The position numbers and the translations under genes were made by a program. 64,000 bases of DNA, taken from assembly GCA_900312665.1 (NCBI GenBank), contig ONZQ02000001.1, forward strand, positions 3,848,337 through 3,912,336, written 5' to 3'. A model generated the notes under the pieces. That model made no database searches, was not told where the DNA came from, and saw only the letters and a list, made by a program, of their open reading frames with translations. This DNA comes from Cephalotrichum gorgonifer. Taxonomy: Eukaryota > Ascomycota > Sordariomycetes > Microascales > Microascaceae. Each line of letters opens with the position of its first letter. Position 1 is the first letter of the stretch. Shown piece after piece: positions 34,013-46,300 of this stretch.

Positions 34013-35095
34013 AGGGCCTACAGAAACCCAGCTGGAGCAGGAGCGACGCCGTTGAGAGCAGAGGGCAGAGGGCAGAGGGCAGGGTGAGGCACGGGCCGGG
34101 TCTTATTCATCATGGCAAGTCTACTGATTTACCGCGTCTAGCTTGCCCCGACGCCGACCCCACGCAGAGGGGGGTAGACAAGGGGGAAGGGATTCCCGTT
34201 CCGTAACGGGTACGGGGGCCACGGAGAGCGAAATCGGACATGTTTATTTAGGAGCCACCTCGGTTTTGTGAGGGCATAGGCCCCATAAAGCTTCTAGCGC
34301 GAGGGGGTCTACAAGTGCTCGTAAGGCCAAGCAAGAGAAGTGTGGGGGGTGGGGTGGGTGAGGAGGGGGCAGCTCGGGGGTGGTGGTGTGAGAAGAGAGG
34401 TGAGAGATGTAGAGATGTAACTGTTAGCGGGGAGTGCCGAGCTGGGGTTAGCTGAATCGATATCCGAAATTCTTCATTCTTCATTCTGCGGGTCTGGTGT
34501 ACTTGTAGTCTATAAGGTTGTGTGAGCAATGTTCTGTATAGGGTAGTAGTTGGGTAGGAGCAGCCATCCTACTTGGGACACAGCAGTAAAACACAGATAA
34601 CATCGATACTAGGTCAGCTTCGAACTACTAGTAGGGACGGATAAGCTCGTATGGTATAAAGCATAAGACATACAATAGGTGGTAAGCGAAAGGTCCCGAC
34701 TGTTTGGCCGACAAGCCGCGGGATGACACATCAAGAGATAACAGAGGTTACCGGAGGTCGCCGTACGCCAACGCCAACGACCCCTCCTTCTCTGGTCAAG
34801 TCCCTTGATCGAGTGATCCACAAGCCCCACCATGAACTATCGCAGCTACAAATACTATGACCTCGTGAATCTAAGCCGGACCGACTACCCCACCACGTTC
34901 AACGCCAAGAATAAGTTGTTTCCGCGATATATAAACCAAGAAGAAAGCTCGTTTCCGTCTAATCCCAAACTGGACTATTGAGAGAGAAAAAGAGAACACA
35001 CGAAAAAACAGGGGAAAATCGCAAACACCTCCCCTCTCTCTCCTCGTCTCCTCACTCACACGTTCTAATCCAAGTATAAAAAAAGCGGTTCCAAG
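34013..35095. other. Intergenic: MKT1 3' flank and oxygenase promoter
   Basis: No gene seen. It opens with three direct copies of GAGGGCA (near 34061-34085). The remainder is ordinary, with a C/T-rich leader and CAAGTATAAAAAAAGC immediately before the next start, too close to be a functional TATA box. Confidence 0.55.
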
Positions 35096-36744
35096 ATGGC
35101 GAAGTCGGCAGAAATCCCCATCATCGACTTCGCGAGTGGGCGGCCGGAGAAGGAGATCGCCAAGGAGCTGTGCGAGGCGGCGATCACGTACGGGTTTATA
35201 TACATCAGGAGCGGGGCGTTGGACGTCGGGGCCGTTGACCGGGCTTTTGATATTGTTCGTTGGATCTGACTCTCCCCCCGTTTTCCCCGGATGTTAAAAA
35301 ACTGACGACTCGTCACGTATAGTCGAAGCACCTCTTCTCCACGACGGACGTAGAGGAGAAGAAGAGGTGTTCCATCCAGAAGAACAACCGTGGGTGGACC
35401 GGGATCCGGAGCGAGACGCTGGATCCCAAGACGCAGAAGGTGAGCTTTTAGTTTCTCCCTTATTTATATCCCCTTCCCCCTTTTACTCTCCCCCCCCCCC
35501 CAATCCATGAAGACATACATTTCGGCTGACACCAAAGCTTTTCCCAGGCTGGAGACTTCAAGGAGTAAGAGCTCGCAAAGAGGCTATCCTTCCTCGCTTT
35601 CTTAGGCCCCACTTTTGCGAATGTCTAATGGCTACTGACTGTTTCCTCGCCTAGGGCCTTCAACTTTGGAGAGTTCGTGGACGGAAAGGCGCAGCAGCCC
35701 GTCCCTAACTCCATAGCTGATCGCGAGGGCGAGATCTCGGACATCTTTGACAAGTTCCGGGCGCTGGCGGTTAGGATCCTGTACCTCTTGGGTGTTGGGC
35801 TCGAGGTGGGTTTCCCTCATCCCAGGCCTCATCGCGCTCTGCTCTTTTCATCACGCAGCTCCTTCCATTTGGAGGGTGTGTGTATCAGACAGAGAGAGAG
35901 AGAGAGTGTGTGTGTGTGTGTGAGTGAGAGAGGTACTAAAAGGCGGCCTTACACCTAGGTCAACCCGCCCGATTTCTTCTCCTCGACACACCTGAAGGAG
36001 AACGGCTCATCGGGGACCACCCTCCGCTTCCTACATTACCCCTCCGTGGACAGTGCCGAGGAGACGACGGATGCTATTCGAGCGGGGGCGCACACCGACT
36101 ACGGCAGCGTGACTGTACGTTCCTCCCCTCCCCTCCCCCTTTCACTTATCCCTTACCCCTTTATTTCTTTCTCGCCTTGGCATTTTCCGGAGATGCAATC
36201 ACCTCCGGGTTCGCCGGAAATAAGAGGAGGAAACAGGAAGGAGAGAGAGAGAGAGACAAGAAAGCACTTCCTAACAGAACAAACAACACTACAGCTCCTT
36301 TTCCGCCTAAAGGGTCAAGCGGGCCTCCAGATCCTCACCCCCTCCTCCACATGGGCCCCCGTGCCTGTCTGCCCGCCCACGACGGAGTCTGACCCATCGC
36401 CGCCGGTTCTCGTGAACATCGGGGACATGCTGTCCTACTGGACCAATGGCCTCCTGAAGAGCACCACGCACCGCGTCGCGGTCCCGACTGGGGACGGGGA
36501 CGCGGCGGCGTCGGATGTGCTTGAGGGTGAGGGGTTCAAGGGGGGCAGGTACAGCATTGCACTGTTCTGCCATCCCGCGGGGAAGACGAGGCTGGAACCG
36601 GTCCCGAGTGAGGTTGTTCAGAGGGCGGGGGAGAAGGCGGGGACGGTGGAGGCAACGGGGACTGGAGAGGGGAAGGTCCTTACCGCAGATGAGCACCTCG
36701 CGACGAGGCTGAAGGCTAGTTATATCGACCTGTACAAGAAATAA
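35096..36744 (+). CDS. 2-oxoglutarate/Fe(II)-dependent oxygenase, isopenicillin-N-synthase-like
   Basis: Six exons: 35096-35254, 35323-35439, 35548-35564, 35655-35805, 35959-36114, 36295-36744, giving 349 residues. The N-terminal DIOX_N-type region starts IPIIDFASGRPEKEIAKELC and includes GFIYIRSG. The jelly-roll core carries the iron-binding facial triad H193 and D195 (AGAHTDYGSVT) and H259 (TTHRVAV), and the 2-oxoglutarate-binding R285-x-S287 (RYSIAL). The length and motif order are those of a complete enzyme of this plant/fungal family, which hydroxylates, desaturates or closes rings on small molecules. The substrate cannot be told; no biosynthetic cluster genes flank it. Exon 3 is 17 nt, and introns 4 and 5 contain GA/GT microsatellites. 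Confidence 0.92.
35891..35931 (+). repeat. (GA)n(GT)n compound microsatellite in intron
   Basis: GAGAGAGAGAGAG followed by TGTGTGTGTGTGTG and GAGTGAGAG in the fourth intron of the oxygenase gene. A second GA run lies in its fifth intron near 36240-36257. Both are likely length-variable. Confidence 0.85.
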
Positions 36745-37863
36745 TAGATATCCGGTTGGGGCGGAAGAAAAAGGGGGGGGAGGGGGAGTTGACTAGGCTA
36801 CGAAGCCCATGGGCTTCGCGGTATATCCTTGGGCAAATGCGGACGCCGACAGAGCTTGTATCGGAGGAAGTGAAAACATCGAATACAAGCATTCATCCTG
36901 TGATAGTTAAGGCTTGGCCCTCTACCATGTTATATAAAACAATGAGCAACTAAGCATCGGTAAGTAACCCCCCTACCCAACCCCCCGGATCCCACCCCCA
37001 GCCAGTTTCGGCCCAGGCGTATTATAAAGCACCGCTTGTGTTCTAATGCCACGAATTACGCATCCCCTGAGCGCCGCGTGTGTGCCCCTCGGGGGATCCT
37101 CGTCCCGAAACGCCAGGGCTATATGGAGGGACACTCTCGCTCAAACCGCAGGGTATCACACCTGTCGATCAGTACTCCCACGGACCGTGGCTCTCGCAAA
37201 TGGGGCTGCATTACGGATGGAGTGGCAGGAAATCCTATTGCTTTCTCGGAACTCGGCCAACTGTTCCCTATCTGATATAGTGAGTGGGTTTCCTTTCCAG
37301 GGTCGAGGGAGGCCTCATGCTCTTGTAAGCGGCGGCTGTTAGGCAAAACAAAGTTTTCCAATCTACGAATTTAAATCCCGTGGAAAGAAGTTAGAGGATA
37401 GAAAGAGGGTAGAAGGCGTCTGCCATCCAATATTGGGGGTTGAGATATTTACGGAGTGTAGAATGGTGAAAGGAAGGAGAGTAAAGTCACTACTCCCGTC
37501 TCGAGAGAAGAGAACCCGACTGTGGCTTTGTAGAGAAGTTCGAATAATTCAAAAAGAAAAGATTTTTTTTAAGAAAAAAGACCGCTCATGAAAATAGATT
37601 CACAAGAATGAGAAGAGAAATAAAAATATAAATAAACAATAACCTGGTATTTCTCATCCTCATTTCTTCCTCTCTCTCTCTTCTCCTATCCCCCTAACCC
37701 AACTTGCCTCATATTACACCTCTCAAAAGTAGAAATAAGAGACAAATTAGCACGATTGAAGAGGCTCCTCTTTCCCCTTCCCCGTTTGCCTCTCCCTTCC
37801 CTTCCCTTTTTCCCTTCTACTCCCGTAAACCTGTAGAAAATAACCAACAAAAGGAGACACCGC
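36745..37863. other. Convergent 3' flanks of oxygenase and ferritin-like genes
   Basis: No supported gene. A G run follows the oxygenase stop near 36772-36787. The right part (37550-37850) is A- or C/T-rich, consistent with 3' UTR and terminator of the minus-strand gene. Confidence 0.55.
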
Positions 37864-38925
37864 TCACGAGACAACGATGGCGAGGGGCCCGGCCATGATG
37901 CTGGACTCGACGACGATGCCATCAAGCGGCGCGGCGTTCACAAGGGCCACGTACGAGATGCCGGCGATGTTCTGGGGGATGGTACACGCGCCCGAGCCGT
38001 CGAGGGTGGAGAAGGCGGCACCGCCGGGCTGGAGACCGCCGGAGAGGAAGGCGCAGTGGGTGGCCTGGGCCAGGTTGTCCGACTGGAAGACCATCTGGGC
38101 GCCGATGACGGCGGGCTCGCCGGCCGCGGGCTGGACCTGGGTGAGGGTGGGGAAGGGCTCGATGGCGAGGTTGGAGCCCTCGGGGCACGAGACGATGAAG
38201 GGGACGGCGAGGGAGAGGGCCATGCGGGGCGTGAGGGGCGCGTCGAAGGGCTGGGGCACCGGGATCTGGGCCTGGATGGTGCGGGCGAGGGTCTGGTGGC
38301 GGGCCTCGACGGTGAGGATGGACCCGGCGGCCGTGAGGATGCTGGCGTCGGAGACGAGCTGGGCCGCGCCGAGGTAGGCGCCCACGCCGACGTTCTCGAG
38401 GATCGCCGCGAGCTGGATCATGCCGGCCGCGTCGGTGAAGGGGAACGAGTACTCGCACGGCTGGACGGGCGAGGCACCGCCCTGGGCGATGGCGCCCTGG
38501 AGGAACGACGCGTGCGCGAACTCGGTGTTTCCGACCTCGACGAGGCCGTTGACCTGCTCCGCCGAGAGGCCGAGGGCAGTGAAGGCCTCGGCGCCGAGCT
38601 GCGCGATACCGTCCTGGTAGAAGGTCGCCTCGAGCCACTCGAGTGTGAGAGCGCTAAAGAAATACGGGTGTTAGTTCTCATTGGTCTTGTCTCATTTCAA
38701 TCCCGGGCCAAAAGCCATCTTTCCCCTTCCTCCTCCCCTCCCCCTTCCCCCCTCTCTCTATTACTCTGTCTTTCTTCCTTCTCACACTTACAAGTTAAGA
38801 ATGTCGAGGTCTGTTAGACCGGCGGCGGCCTCGGGGTTCGCTTGACGCTTGGTGGTCTTGAAGGGGCCCGAGGGCAAGGCCGAGGCCACGGCGGCCAGGC
38901 AGGCGAGTACGGCAGAAGTCTTCAT
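37864..38925 (-). CDS. Secreted ferritin-like-domain protein (Rds1-like)
   Basis: Two exons on the minus strand, 38792-38925 and 37864-38653, giving 307 residues. The signal peptide MKTSAVLACLAAVASALPSG is clear, with a KTTKRQ site following that could be a Kex2-type processing point. The join gives DLDILNFALTLEWLEATFYQ, the start of the Ferritin_2-type four-helix domain (about 40-195), with E residues of the LEWLEATFY and EFAHASFL helices and later VEARHQTLAR. The remainder (about 195-307) is a beta-rich C-terminal region with two cysteines (FIVSCPEG, GACTIPQ, plus HCAFLSG). The family includes fungal stress-response Rds1 and plant desiccation-related proteins. A metal-binding or iron role is possible but untested. 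It is highly GC-rich with many frame shadows. Confidence 0.9.
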
Positions 38926-41900
38926 CTTGGAGATATGAATCGTTTGGTTTTTTTTTAGGTTCGAAACAGTGTCTTCGTCCGAGCGAATGTGTCGAATAGA
39001 AAATCCAGCCACCGGGGACTATGGATATCGAGGAGAGAGAAAAAAAGGTTTAAAAAATTATAGAAGAGAAGATTAAGAACGAGACCACTAGGGTTCACTG
39101 CAAAAGAAAGTCTTTGTTATAAAAAGGAATGGAACAAAAGACGTGATCCCGGCAAGAAGCAGACCAGCGCTTGGGAAGTTGGAGACGGGGGGGATATACA
39201 GGCAGCGAGAGAACGGGATGGAGAGGAAAGGGAAGGAAAGAAGTCCAGAGATCGGAAGAAGGGGAAGGGGGGGAAGAAAAGGTTATCTGTAGAGAGGGAG
39301 GGCACGGCTCGTGCGAGAGGGGCGATCGGACCTGCCAGGAGCCGGACGGAGGATGCCAAGTCTACCGGGGGCCAGACGGGAAACAACCCTTGTTCGGGAA
39401 ACTCTCTTTCCACCAGGGGACAGACACCTTAATTCGGGGTTACTCCTAGTTACAGGGGAGAGGAGCGGCGGCAACAGGACAAGGGGTGGGGGTGGGGGGA
39501 GGAAGGCTAAACCTCTCCCGGCGCCCATCGCCCACGGGTTCTCGACTTTCCGTGACCAGTCCCAGCGGAGGTCCTCCATGCGCGAGAAGGCGACACGCCC
39601 CAGGCGTCGGAGGCTAGGCTAGGGTAGGGGTGGGGTCTCCGGGACAAGAGCTTCCAGGCCAGGCCCGTGTACCAGATGCGCACGGAATTAGGGGTAGCGG
39701 GACTTCGGAATGGAAGGGCGCCCGAGGTACTCTATACTGGGACAGGAGCAGGAGGTGCAGGGGGGTGCGCCAAGGAGCGTCGCTCGCCATGTCATCGGAT
39801 GGCAGCCCACGCGGTGGATGCAGGAGGTCTTTAAGTTCCAGGGGGTTCAAGCCAAGATGTGTTGGTTGTTTCGTTTCTCGCCTGCGCGGGGGTCTGGATG
39901 ATGAGGCAAGGGGAGGAGGAGGAGGAGGAGGACGAGGACGAGGAGAGAAGGTTAGCTAGTCCGTAGTCCGTAGTATGTTACATTAACCCGTAGTCTAGAT
40001 AATGAACACAAGTGGCGAGCTGTCATGCCCACTAACAACTCGCGGGCAGTGCATGGCGAGCAGAAGCTTAACGGCCACAAGCCAAAACCCGAACAAGTCC
40101 ATTCGGCCTCCAGAGTTCCAGACCCCCAGAGCTCCTGAGTCCCCCAGAGTTCCAGATCTAGATAGAGTTTGGCGCTAGGATGTCGCCTCGGGCCAATCAG
40201 AGGGACAGGTCCGTTGTCCGCGGAGAGCTGCAAGTGTGCGAAAAATGGGACGGAGGGAGCGTGATGACGGAGCTACCACAGTCTGCCGCCGCCGAGGGGG
40301 TGGGAGGGAGAGTGGGGCACGGACTAAAAGAAATTGAAATATCAATGTCGCGAGTGGAGATCGAGGTCGAAAGAAGGTTATGAAGCAAGCGATGAAGATT
40401 GGTTTTCGGGAAGGGGGCAATGCGAGGTACCTCTAATGACATGGTTGGTATAAAGTTACCTCGCTCCGGTGTATTAATTGTTTATAAAAAGAGGTACCGC
40501 GCTAGTGGACTATCCCGGACAGCTACTCCTATAATGTACTGGGACCCTGTGTGGGTCAGCCCCAACGGCCGGGCCGCACATGCCCGAAACACTACTGACA
40601 CGCCGAGCTCGTCGCAGACCCTTGACCCGATTCGCTCCCGGGCCTCTCAACCCAAAGTCCACCGCCGCTCCTTCCCCCCGTGCCTAGCCCCAACCAATCA
40701 CATCCGGCCCACGTCCACTCCACACACTTCGTTCTTTGACAGCTCCGTCTAATACAACGTATAGCTCCTAGCTTGGCCTCCCCGCACGTCCCTCACTCAC
40801 TCCGTGAAGAATGAAAGTGCTTTCGCTAGGGAAACGAGAGGGTCGGATCGGGGTCTGGACCTGCGTCCATCTGCGCCGGGGCCACCACTTGGCCTCTTCT
40901 TTTCTTTTTTGTTCTTCTCTTCTCTTTAGTTCTTTCCCTTTAGCGAGGCCCGGCTTCCTCGATGAAACATGGAACCGGAATTGAGCGTCCAATTAGGCTT
41001 CCTTCTCCCAATGCTATGGTACTTGTGATATTAGTGGAGACAATCTTGTCAGGGGCAACGTCTATGTAATATGGGTCCTCCACGAGCCGGAGCCGACCTG
41101 ACACCTGCTGTATTCTGTATGTATTCTCACTAAATATCCCCGAGGGGGGAAACTAGAACACGGAACGAACCCATTAAACCCTAGCGCGTTCTAATCAACT
41201 CAAACGCCATGGCAGGCGGAGTCGTGTTTGTCACGCACCCTGGGCAAACATCCTCCTCCAAACAGTACACTCACTCACGAGTATTGCCCTTAATGCTGGA
41301 AATTGAAGGGTGAACTCGATCGGTGTCTTAGCGGAAAGAAACCTTCACCTCCTTCCTGCCAAGACGAAACAACCTAATCAGTAGCTTCTCTCTTTCCTCA
41401 CCCCTCCTTCGGTCACCAGCCACTAGCAGCAACTAGAGCCCCATAACGGATGGAAACAGTCAACGGCCGTGGTCCCTCGTTTACGGGGCTCATACGAACT
41501 CGTTCCCGCCACAATCAAGGGGAAAGCCTCGCCAAGACCCCCCTTGGGGGGAGGAGGCTTATACAAGGAGAAATTATACTAGGAGAGATTACTCGTGCAA
41601 TCGTAAAAGGCCGAAGTGGTAAAACAGGCTTCCTCGGCCAATCCCCATATGGCAGTGACGAGAAAGGAGAAGAAGAAGAAGAACCTGGGGTGGGCCTTCG
41701 CCGGTATGACGATATGGCTGAATGCGTGCCTGTTTCGAACGTCCTCCGGATCGCTCCTCTCGGCGATCACCAAGATGCCGGTGTCAGCAAAGGCCACATA
41801 TCCGATGTTTTGAACCTCCCTTGTCTCACTCCCCTGCCATGGGAGTGATGGAACCCCCAATCCGCATGCCTTCCATTAGATACCTTGTTCGAGGGTCTAG

Positions 41901-43303
41901 ATGTTCTGTTTCTGCTTCGCATGTAGTAAGACTAAAGAAAAGCCCTTGGCCACTTTTAACAGCTGTAAAAAGAGAGAAGAAAAAAACACTCCCGGACCGG
42001 AGCCTTGCTCGCCACCTTTCCCACTACACACATTGCACTCCTGCCTACCACACTCTCCTCGCACACCCTCCGACACCATCGTCCGCAGATCCCACAAACC
42101 CCGGCCAGCCTGATCTCACGGTCTCAGGCTTCCCATCTCTTCCGGAGACCCACAGGACACATGTATGTAATAGCCACCACACACACCCCTCCCCACGAGC
42201 CTCAAGCCGCACAGCCTGTAAAGCGTTTCCGGAGACTTCCCGACTTGCGCCGTCGATCAAGGCCAGCAAAACCCAACCCCCATCCTCTCCCTATCCGCCG
42301 GCCTCCAAGACCCCGCGTCGCCGGAACCACCACGGATCCATTAAGAGGAAACCCTCCCCCTTCTCGGAACATATGCAAACCCGTCCCCACCGGCATGTCT
42401 GCGTGCCTGGGGTCAGTCGGGTTAACCTAACCTCTGTTTCGAACTTTATCTGAGGGGCGGAAAAGAAAAGCAGCCCTACGGAAACCCGAGTATTAGTGGT
42501 GCCCGCCCCGTTGGGAGCTTCTATCCGATGATGGAAGAGAAAGAAAAAACATCCCGGGAGCCGCGCGGATCTGTGCAAGCTCCATGGTATACATGTATGT
42601 TTGTGTATGGAATTAAACGGATCCAACACACATGACACAAGAGACACAACAACCCTCCTCACCCTGCCTAGCTTCTCAACTTCCAACTCACCCCTTCTTA
42701 TGTAACTTTTCCCACTGGCGCCCTGCATATCATGGCCCGGCGAGGTCAGATGGCGACAAGCAGCACTCTACTTTCCACTGAACATATTTACGTTCACGGT
42801 GCTTCCAAAGAAACATTGCTTCCAACATCACAGGTGCTAGCACTCACGCGTCTCCACGGAATTGGGGCTTGTCACTCTCGGTATATATAAGTCGCTATTG
42901 ATTACTAGCAAACGGAATCCCAATACTTCGCCAGCTCCGCTTTCTCTAGCTCTTCTCTCTCCTCCTATCTCCCATAGTCAACCTTTTTGCCCCCGCCCCC
43001 TTTTGCTTCGCGCGTCGGCCCCTTCCACGACTTACTACCACCCCAGCAACTACCCGGCACACAACCATCAAGCCGACTGGACATACTGATATAACTTCTG
43101 CTTGTGTCATGTCCCGTCCTCTGCTTGGCCTACCCTTATCTCCAGCAGTACCGTACCATCTCTCCTCCCGACAGGCCCCATCTTCGTCACCCCGGTAATA
43201 CATGGCGTCCCTCCACGACCACCACTAATGGCTGCCCCATAGACTGAACTCCGTGCTTTCACGGCTCTTAATCTAATCAGCATGATTAGGCCGAGCAGCA
43301 CGC
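38926..43303. other. 4.4-kb gene-free intergenic region
   Basis: No supported gene. Left end is the ferritin-like promoter (on the minus strand a TATAAC element lies near 39117-39122). Features include a (GGA)n stretch at about 39910-39946 and several low-complexity ORFs (up to 243 codons at 41722-42453) that are P/S/R/H-rich without domains. I see no transposon or tRNA. Confidence 0.55.
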
Positions 43304-46300
43304 TTAGAGCGCATATGGGTTGACGGAACGGATGGTCAAGCACCTAGGTTAATCAATTCGTTAGCAACAACGTAGGCGAGAAATTGCGGCCGTTGTGTGT
43401 GTGTGTATGTGGGCACTTACGGTGGGCTCTTCGAGAGATCCGTCTTCAAGATGATAGGAACCCGAGACATTTCCGTGACGTCTTGAATATACTCGCCGTC
43501 CTCCTCGCGCAACTTGAAGAGCTTCAGGTATTTCTCCTTGTCGCTCAGCCTCGTCTCCACCGCCTCTGCGATCGGTACCTTGGAGTCGGAGCGCGTCCGC
43601 TTGGGAATACCGGCCTCCGACGTAGAAGCGCTGCGGGTAGGCGACCCGGGGACACTCTGGGTCGGCCTCTCGGCGAGCGAGACACCCGCCATCGCCTCAG
43701 TAACGTCGGACGCGTTGTCGTCGTCGTCGTCGAAGAGGGCATCCACGTCGTCCGTCGAAATCGTTCCCGTCTCCGTCTGCTTGCGAGCCGCCTCCTCGCT
43801 CTCCTTCTTGGCGCGGGCTCGCGCCTCCGCGTGTTGGGCCGATGCCATCGCGTTGGTCATGCGCTGCGACATGCTTGCACGCGGCCGCTCATCCTCCGGC
43901 ACGTATGCCGAGCTCGGCACACCCTTCTCCCAGTAGAGCTCCAGAACCCGCTTCTCCTTCCGGAACTCGGCCTTCTTCAGCGGCAGCTGATCGCAGTGAA
44001 CCCGCTTCTCGAAGCCCCACTCCGGGATCAGAACGTCAAAGGCCGATTCGTAGACACAGATGACAATGCCTTCCACGATGAGGTCGCCGCTAGCCTCTTG
44101 CCTCACCTTATCCATCTCACGGCAGGACTCGATATGAATACTCTGCTCCTGAGCATTCTGCGCCGACTCCTTCTTCGTGTTGCATGATTCAATGGTCTTA
44201 ACCAATGTCTCGAGGTCATCATTGTACTCGATCTTGCCTTCCGAGAGGACAGCCTCCAGCTGCCGGTGGACGAGGATGTCCACATACCTCCTGGTTGGTC
44301 CAGTAAAGTGGGTGTAGAGCGGCAAGTTCAAGGCGTAGTGGGGCCAGAGCGCCTTCGGCGTCTTCCCCGCGACGAAGTACTTCGCACGTTGCATCGACTT
44401 CACCAGCAGCGTTTCCATACCCTTTCGGATGTCAGTGTCGTCCACCTGGAAGAGGCTGTTCTGTAGGCTGCCGCTTGCGGACGTGTCTATGTCGTATCCC
44501 AGGGGCGACATGCGGTCTACAAATGTCCTTAGACGGCGCGGGTTCGGCGGCGGCTGTCGTCGGAGGACCGCCTTTTCAGGCAGGGCCTGTGCGAGCCTCT
44601 GGGCGACGTACGCGTTCGCCTTGTGCATCAACTCCTCGATCATCTCCGTGGCGGCCGACGAGTCGAAAATATTGTGCTTGACGGGGATGTTCTCGTCATC
44701 TAGCTGTTGGAGAAGGCGGAGAGGCGCGATGGGCGCCCCGCCCGCGCCAAGGCGTGACTCTCGGAACTTTTGCGAGACGGCCTAAACAAAGGAAACGAGG
44801 TTAGCCCTGAACATGCATAGATCTAGAGGGTGCAGAGGAAGAAAGGATATCCCTACATTAAGAATCTGGAGGTCCTTCAGTTGGACAGTGTCATGGGTGA
44901 AGCTAGATTGGCCCGACAAGGCGGCATCTAGCTCCTCGAGGGTGAGCTTGCCACCGCTCTTGATTATACCCTTTCCGACCCAGGCGTCTCCCTCCGCCAC
45001 AGAGCCCGTCACAGGGTTGACGCGGAATACGGTGCTGACCACGAAGCGCTCCTCCCCGGGGGTTAGAGAGCAGACTTCTTGGGCCAACTTGTCCGGTAGA
45101 AGGGCGCAGGATCGATTCACCAAATGAACAGCCGTTCCCCGCTTCCTCGCCTCCCGGTCGACCAAGGAGTTGGGCTTCACGAAGTGAGCGACGTCCGGAA
45201 CGTGGATTCCAATATCGATCTTGCCATCCGGGCTAGTCTTGACATGAATGGCGTTGCCTAGCTGGCCGGTTCCATTGACGTCGAGCGTGAAGATTCTCTC
45301 GTCCCGGAAATCGCGACGAGACGCGACGGCTGCCTCGTCCTCCTTGGCGACAGACCAGTCCTGGAGGTTGACGCTACGCTTGACAGCATCAGAGAAGACA
45401 TCCGATGAGAAGTTGTTGTCGCGCAGAAGAGCGTCAGTCTCCACCTTCAAGTCGCCCATCTTGCCCAGTTGCTCGACCAGGGTACCGAATGGGTGCAGGG
45501 ACGTAATAGGCCACCGCTTAATACAGGCCACAAAGATGCGGTCCGCATAGTCCTGATGTTTCTCAACGAAGTCCCGCGGTGCCTGCTCAGTGGGAATGGC
45601 GATTAGGGGCACGCGCTTGTCGGTCGGCTTGAACCATACAATCTTGGGCTTCTCCTGGCGCTGCTCGTGGTGGCGAGAGTTGCCCCCGTCACGAGCGGCC
45701 CTCTCCGCTTCCTGCTTCTCCTTGGTTGCCTGGCTACTCGGGCGCAGAAGGCCAAGGGTACCAGAGAACATCTGGCCAGCGACTCGCTCAATGACGGCCA
45801 CGATATGGCCAGCGTACAATGGTTTGTGGTCATCACTAATCTCCTCCTCCTCAACCAAAAGCAGGCTCTGACCCTCGACCTCAACGTCGTCGTTCTTCTT
45901 CTGCGTGGGGCGCTGACGAAGACTGCCACGACGCCGAATGCCACCCTCGGCGGGCCTCCCGTCATCACCATTAGTGCTATGCTGGTTCCCCTGGTTGGTG
46001 GACCCCGACCTGGTGTCAGTAATGTCCTTTCTCTTCTTCTTCTCCTCCTTCTCTCTCTTCTGCCCCCAAACCTCGTCGACGTCCAGAAGCTCGACTGCGA
46101 CAAGATCGCCTTCGAGAGCTCGGTTCCGATCCTTACTGCCGCAGATGAAAATATCAGCATCAAGAAGACCGTCATGGGTGGCAACGTAAGCATCGCTTCG
46201 ATTCTTCTTGTTCACTCGTAGGATGCCGGACACCAGCTGGCCGTCACCAAGGAGGGCTGGGAGGGTCGCCTGCGGGAGATAGGGCGTGAAGAGGGTCTTG

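Noticed and set aside
41722..42453. 243-codon plus-strand ORF in the 4.4-kb empty region
   Set aside because: P/S/T/H/R-rich with no domain, several other frames equally open, and no promoter or splice pattern that makes a gene.
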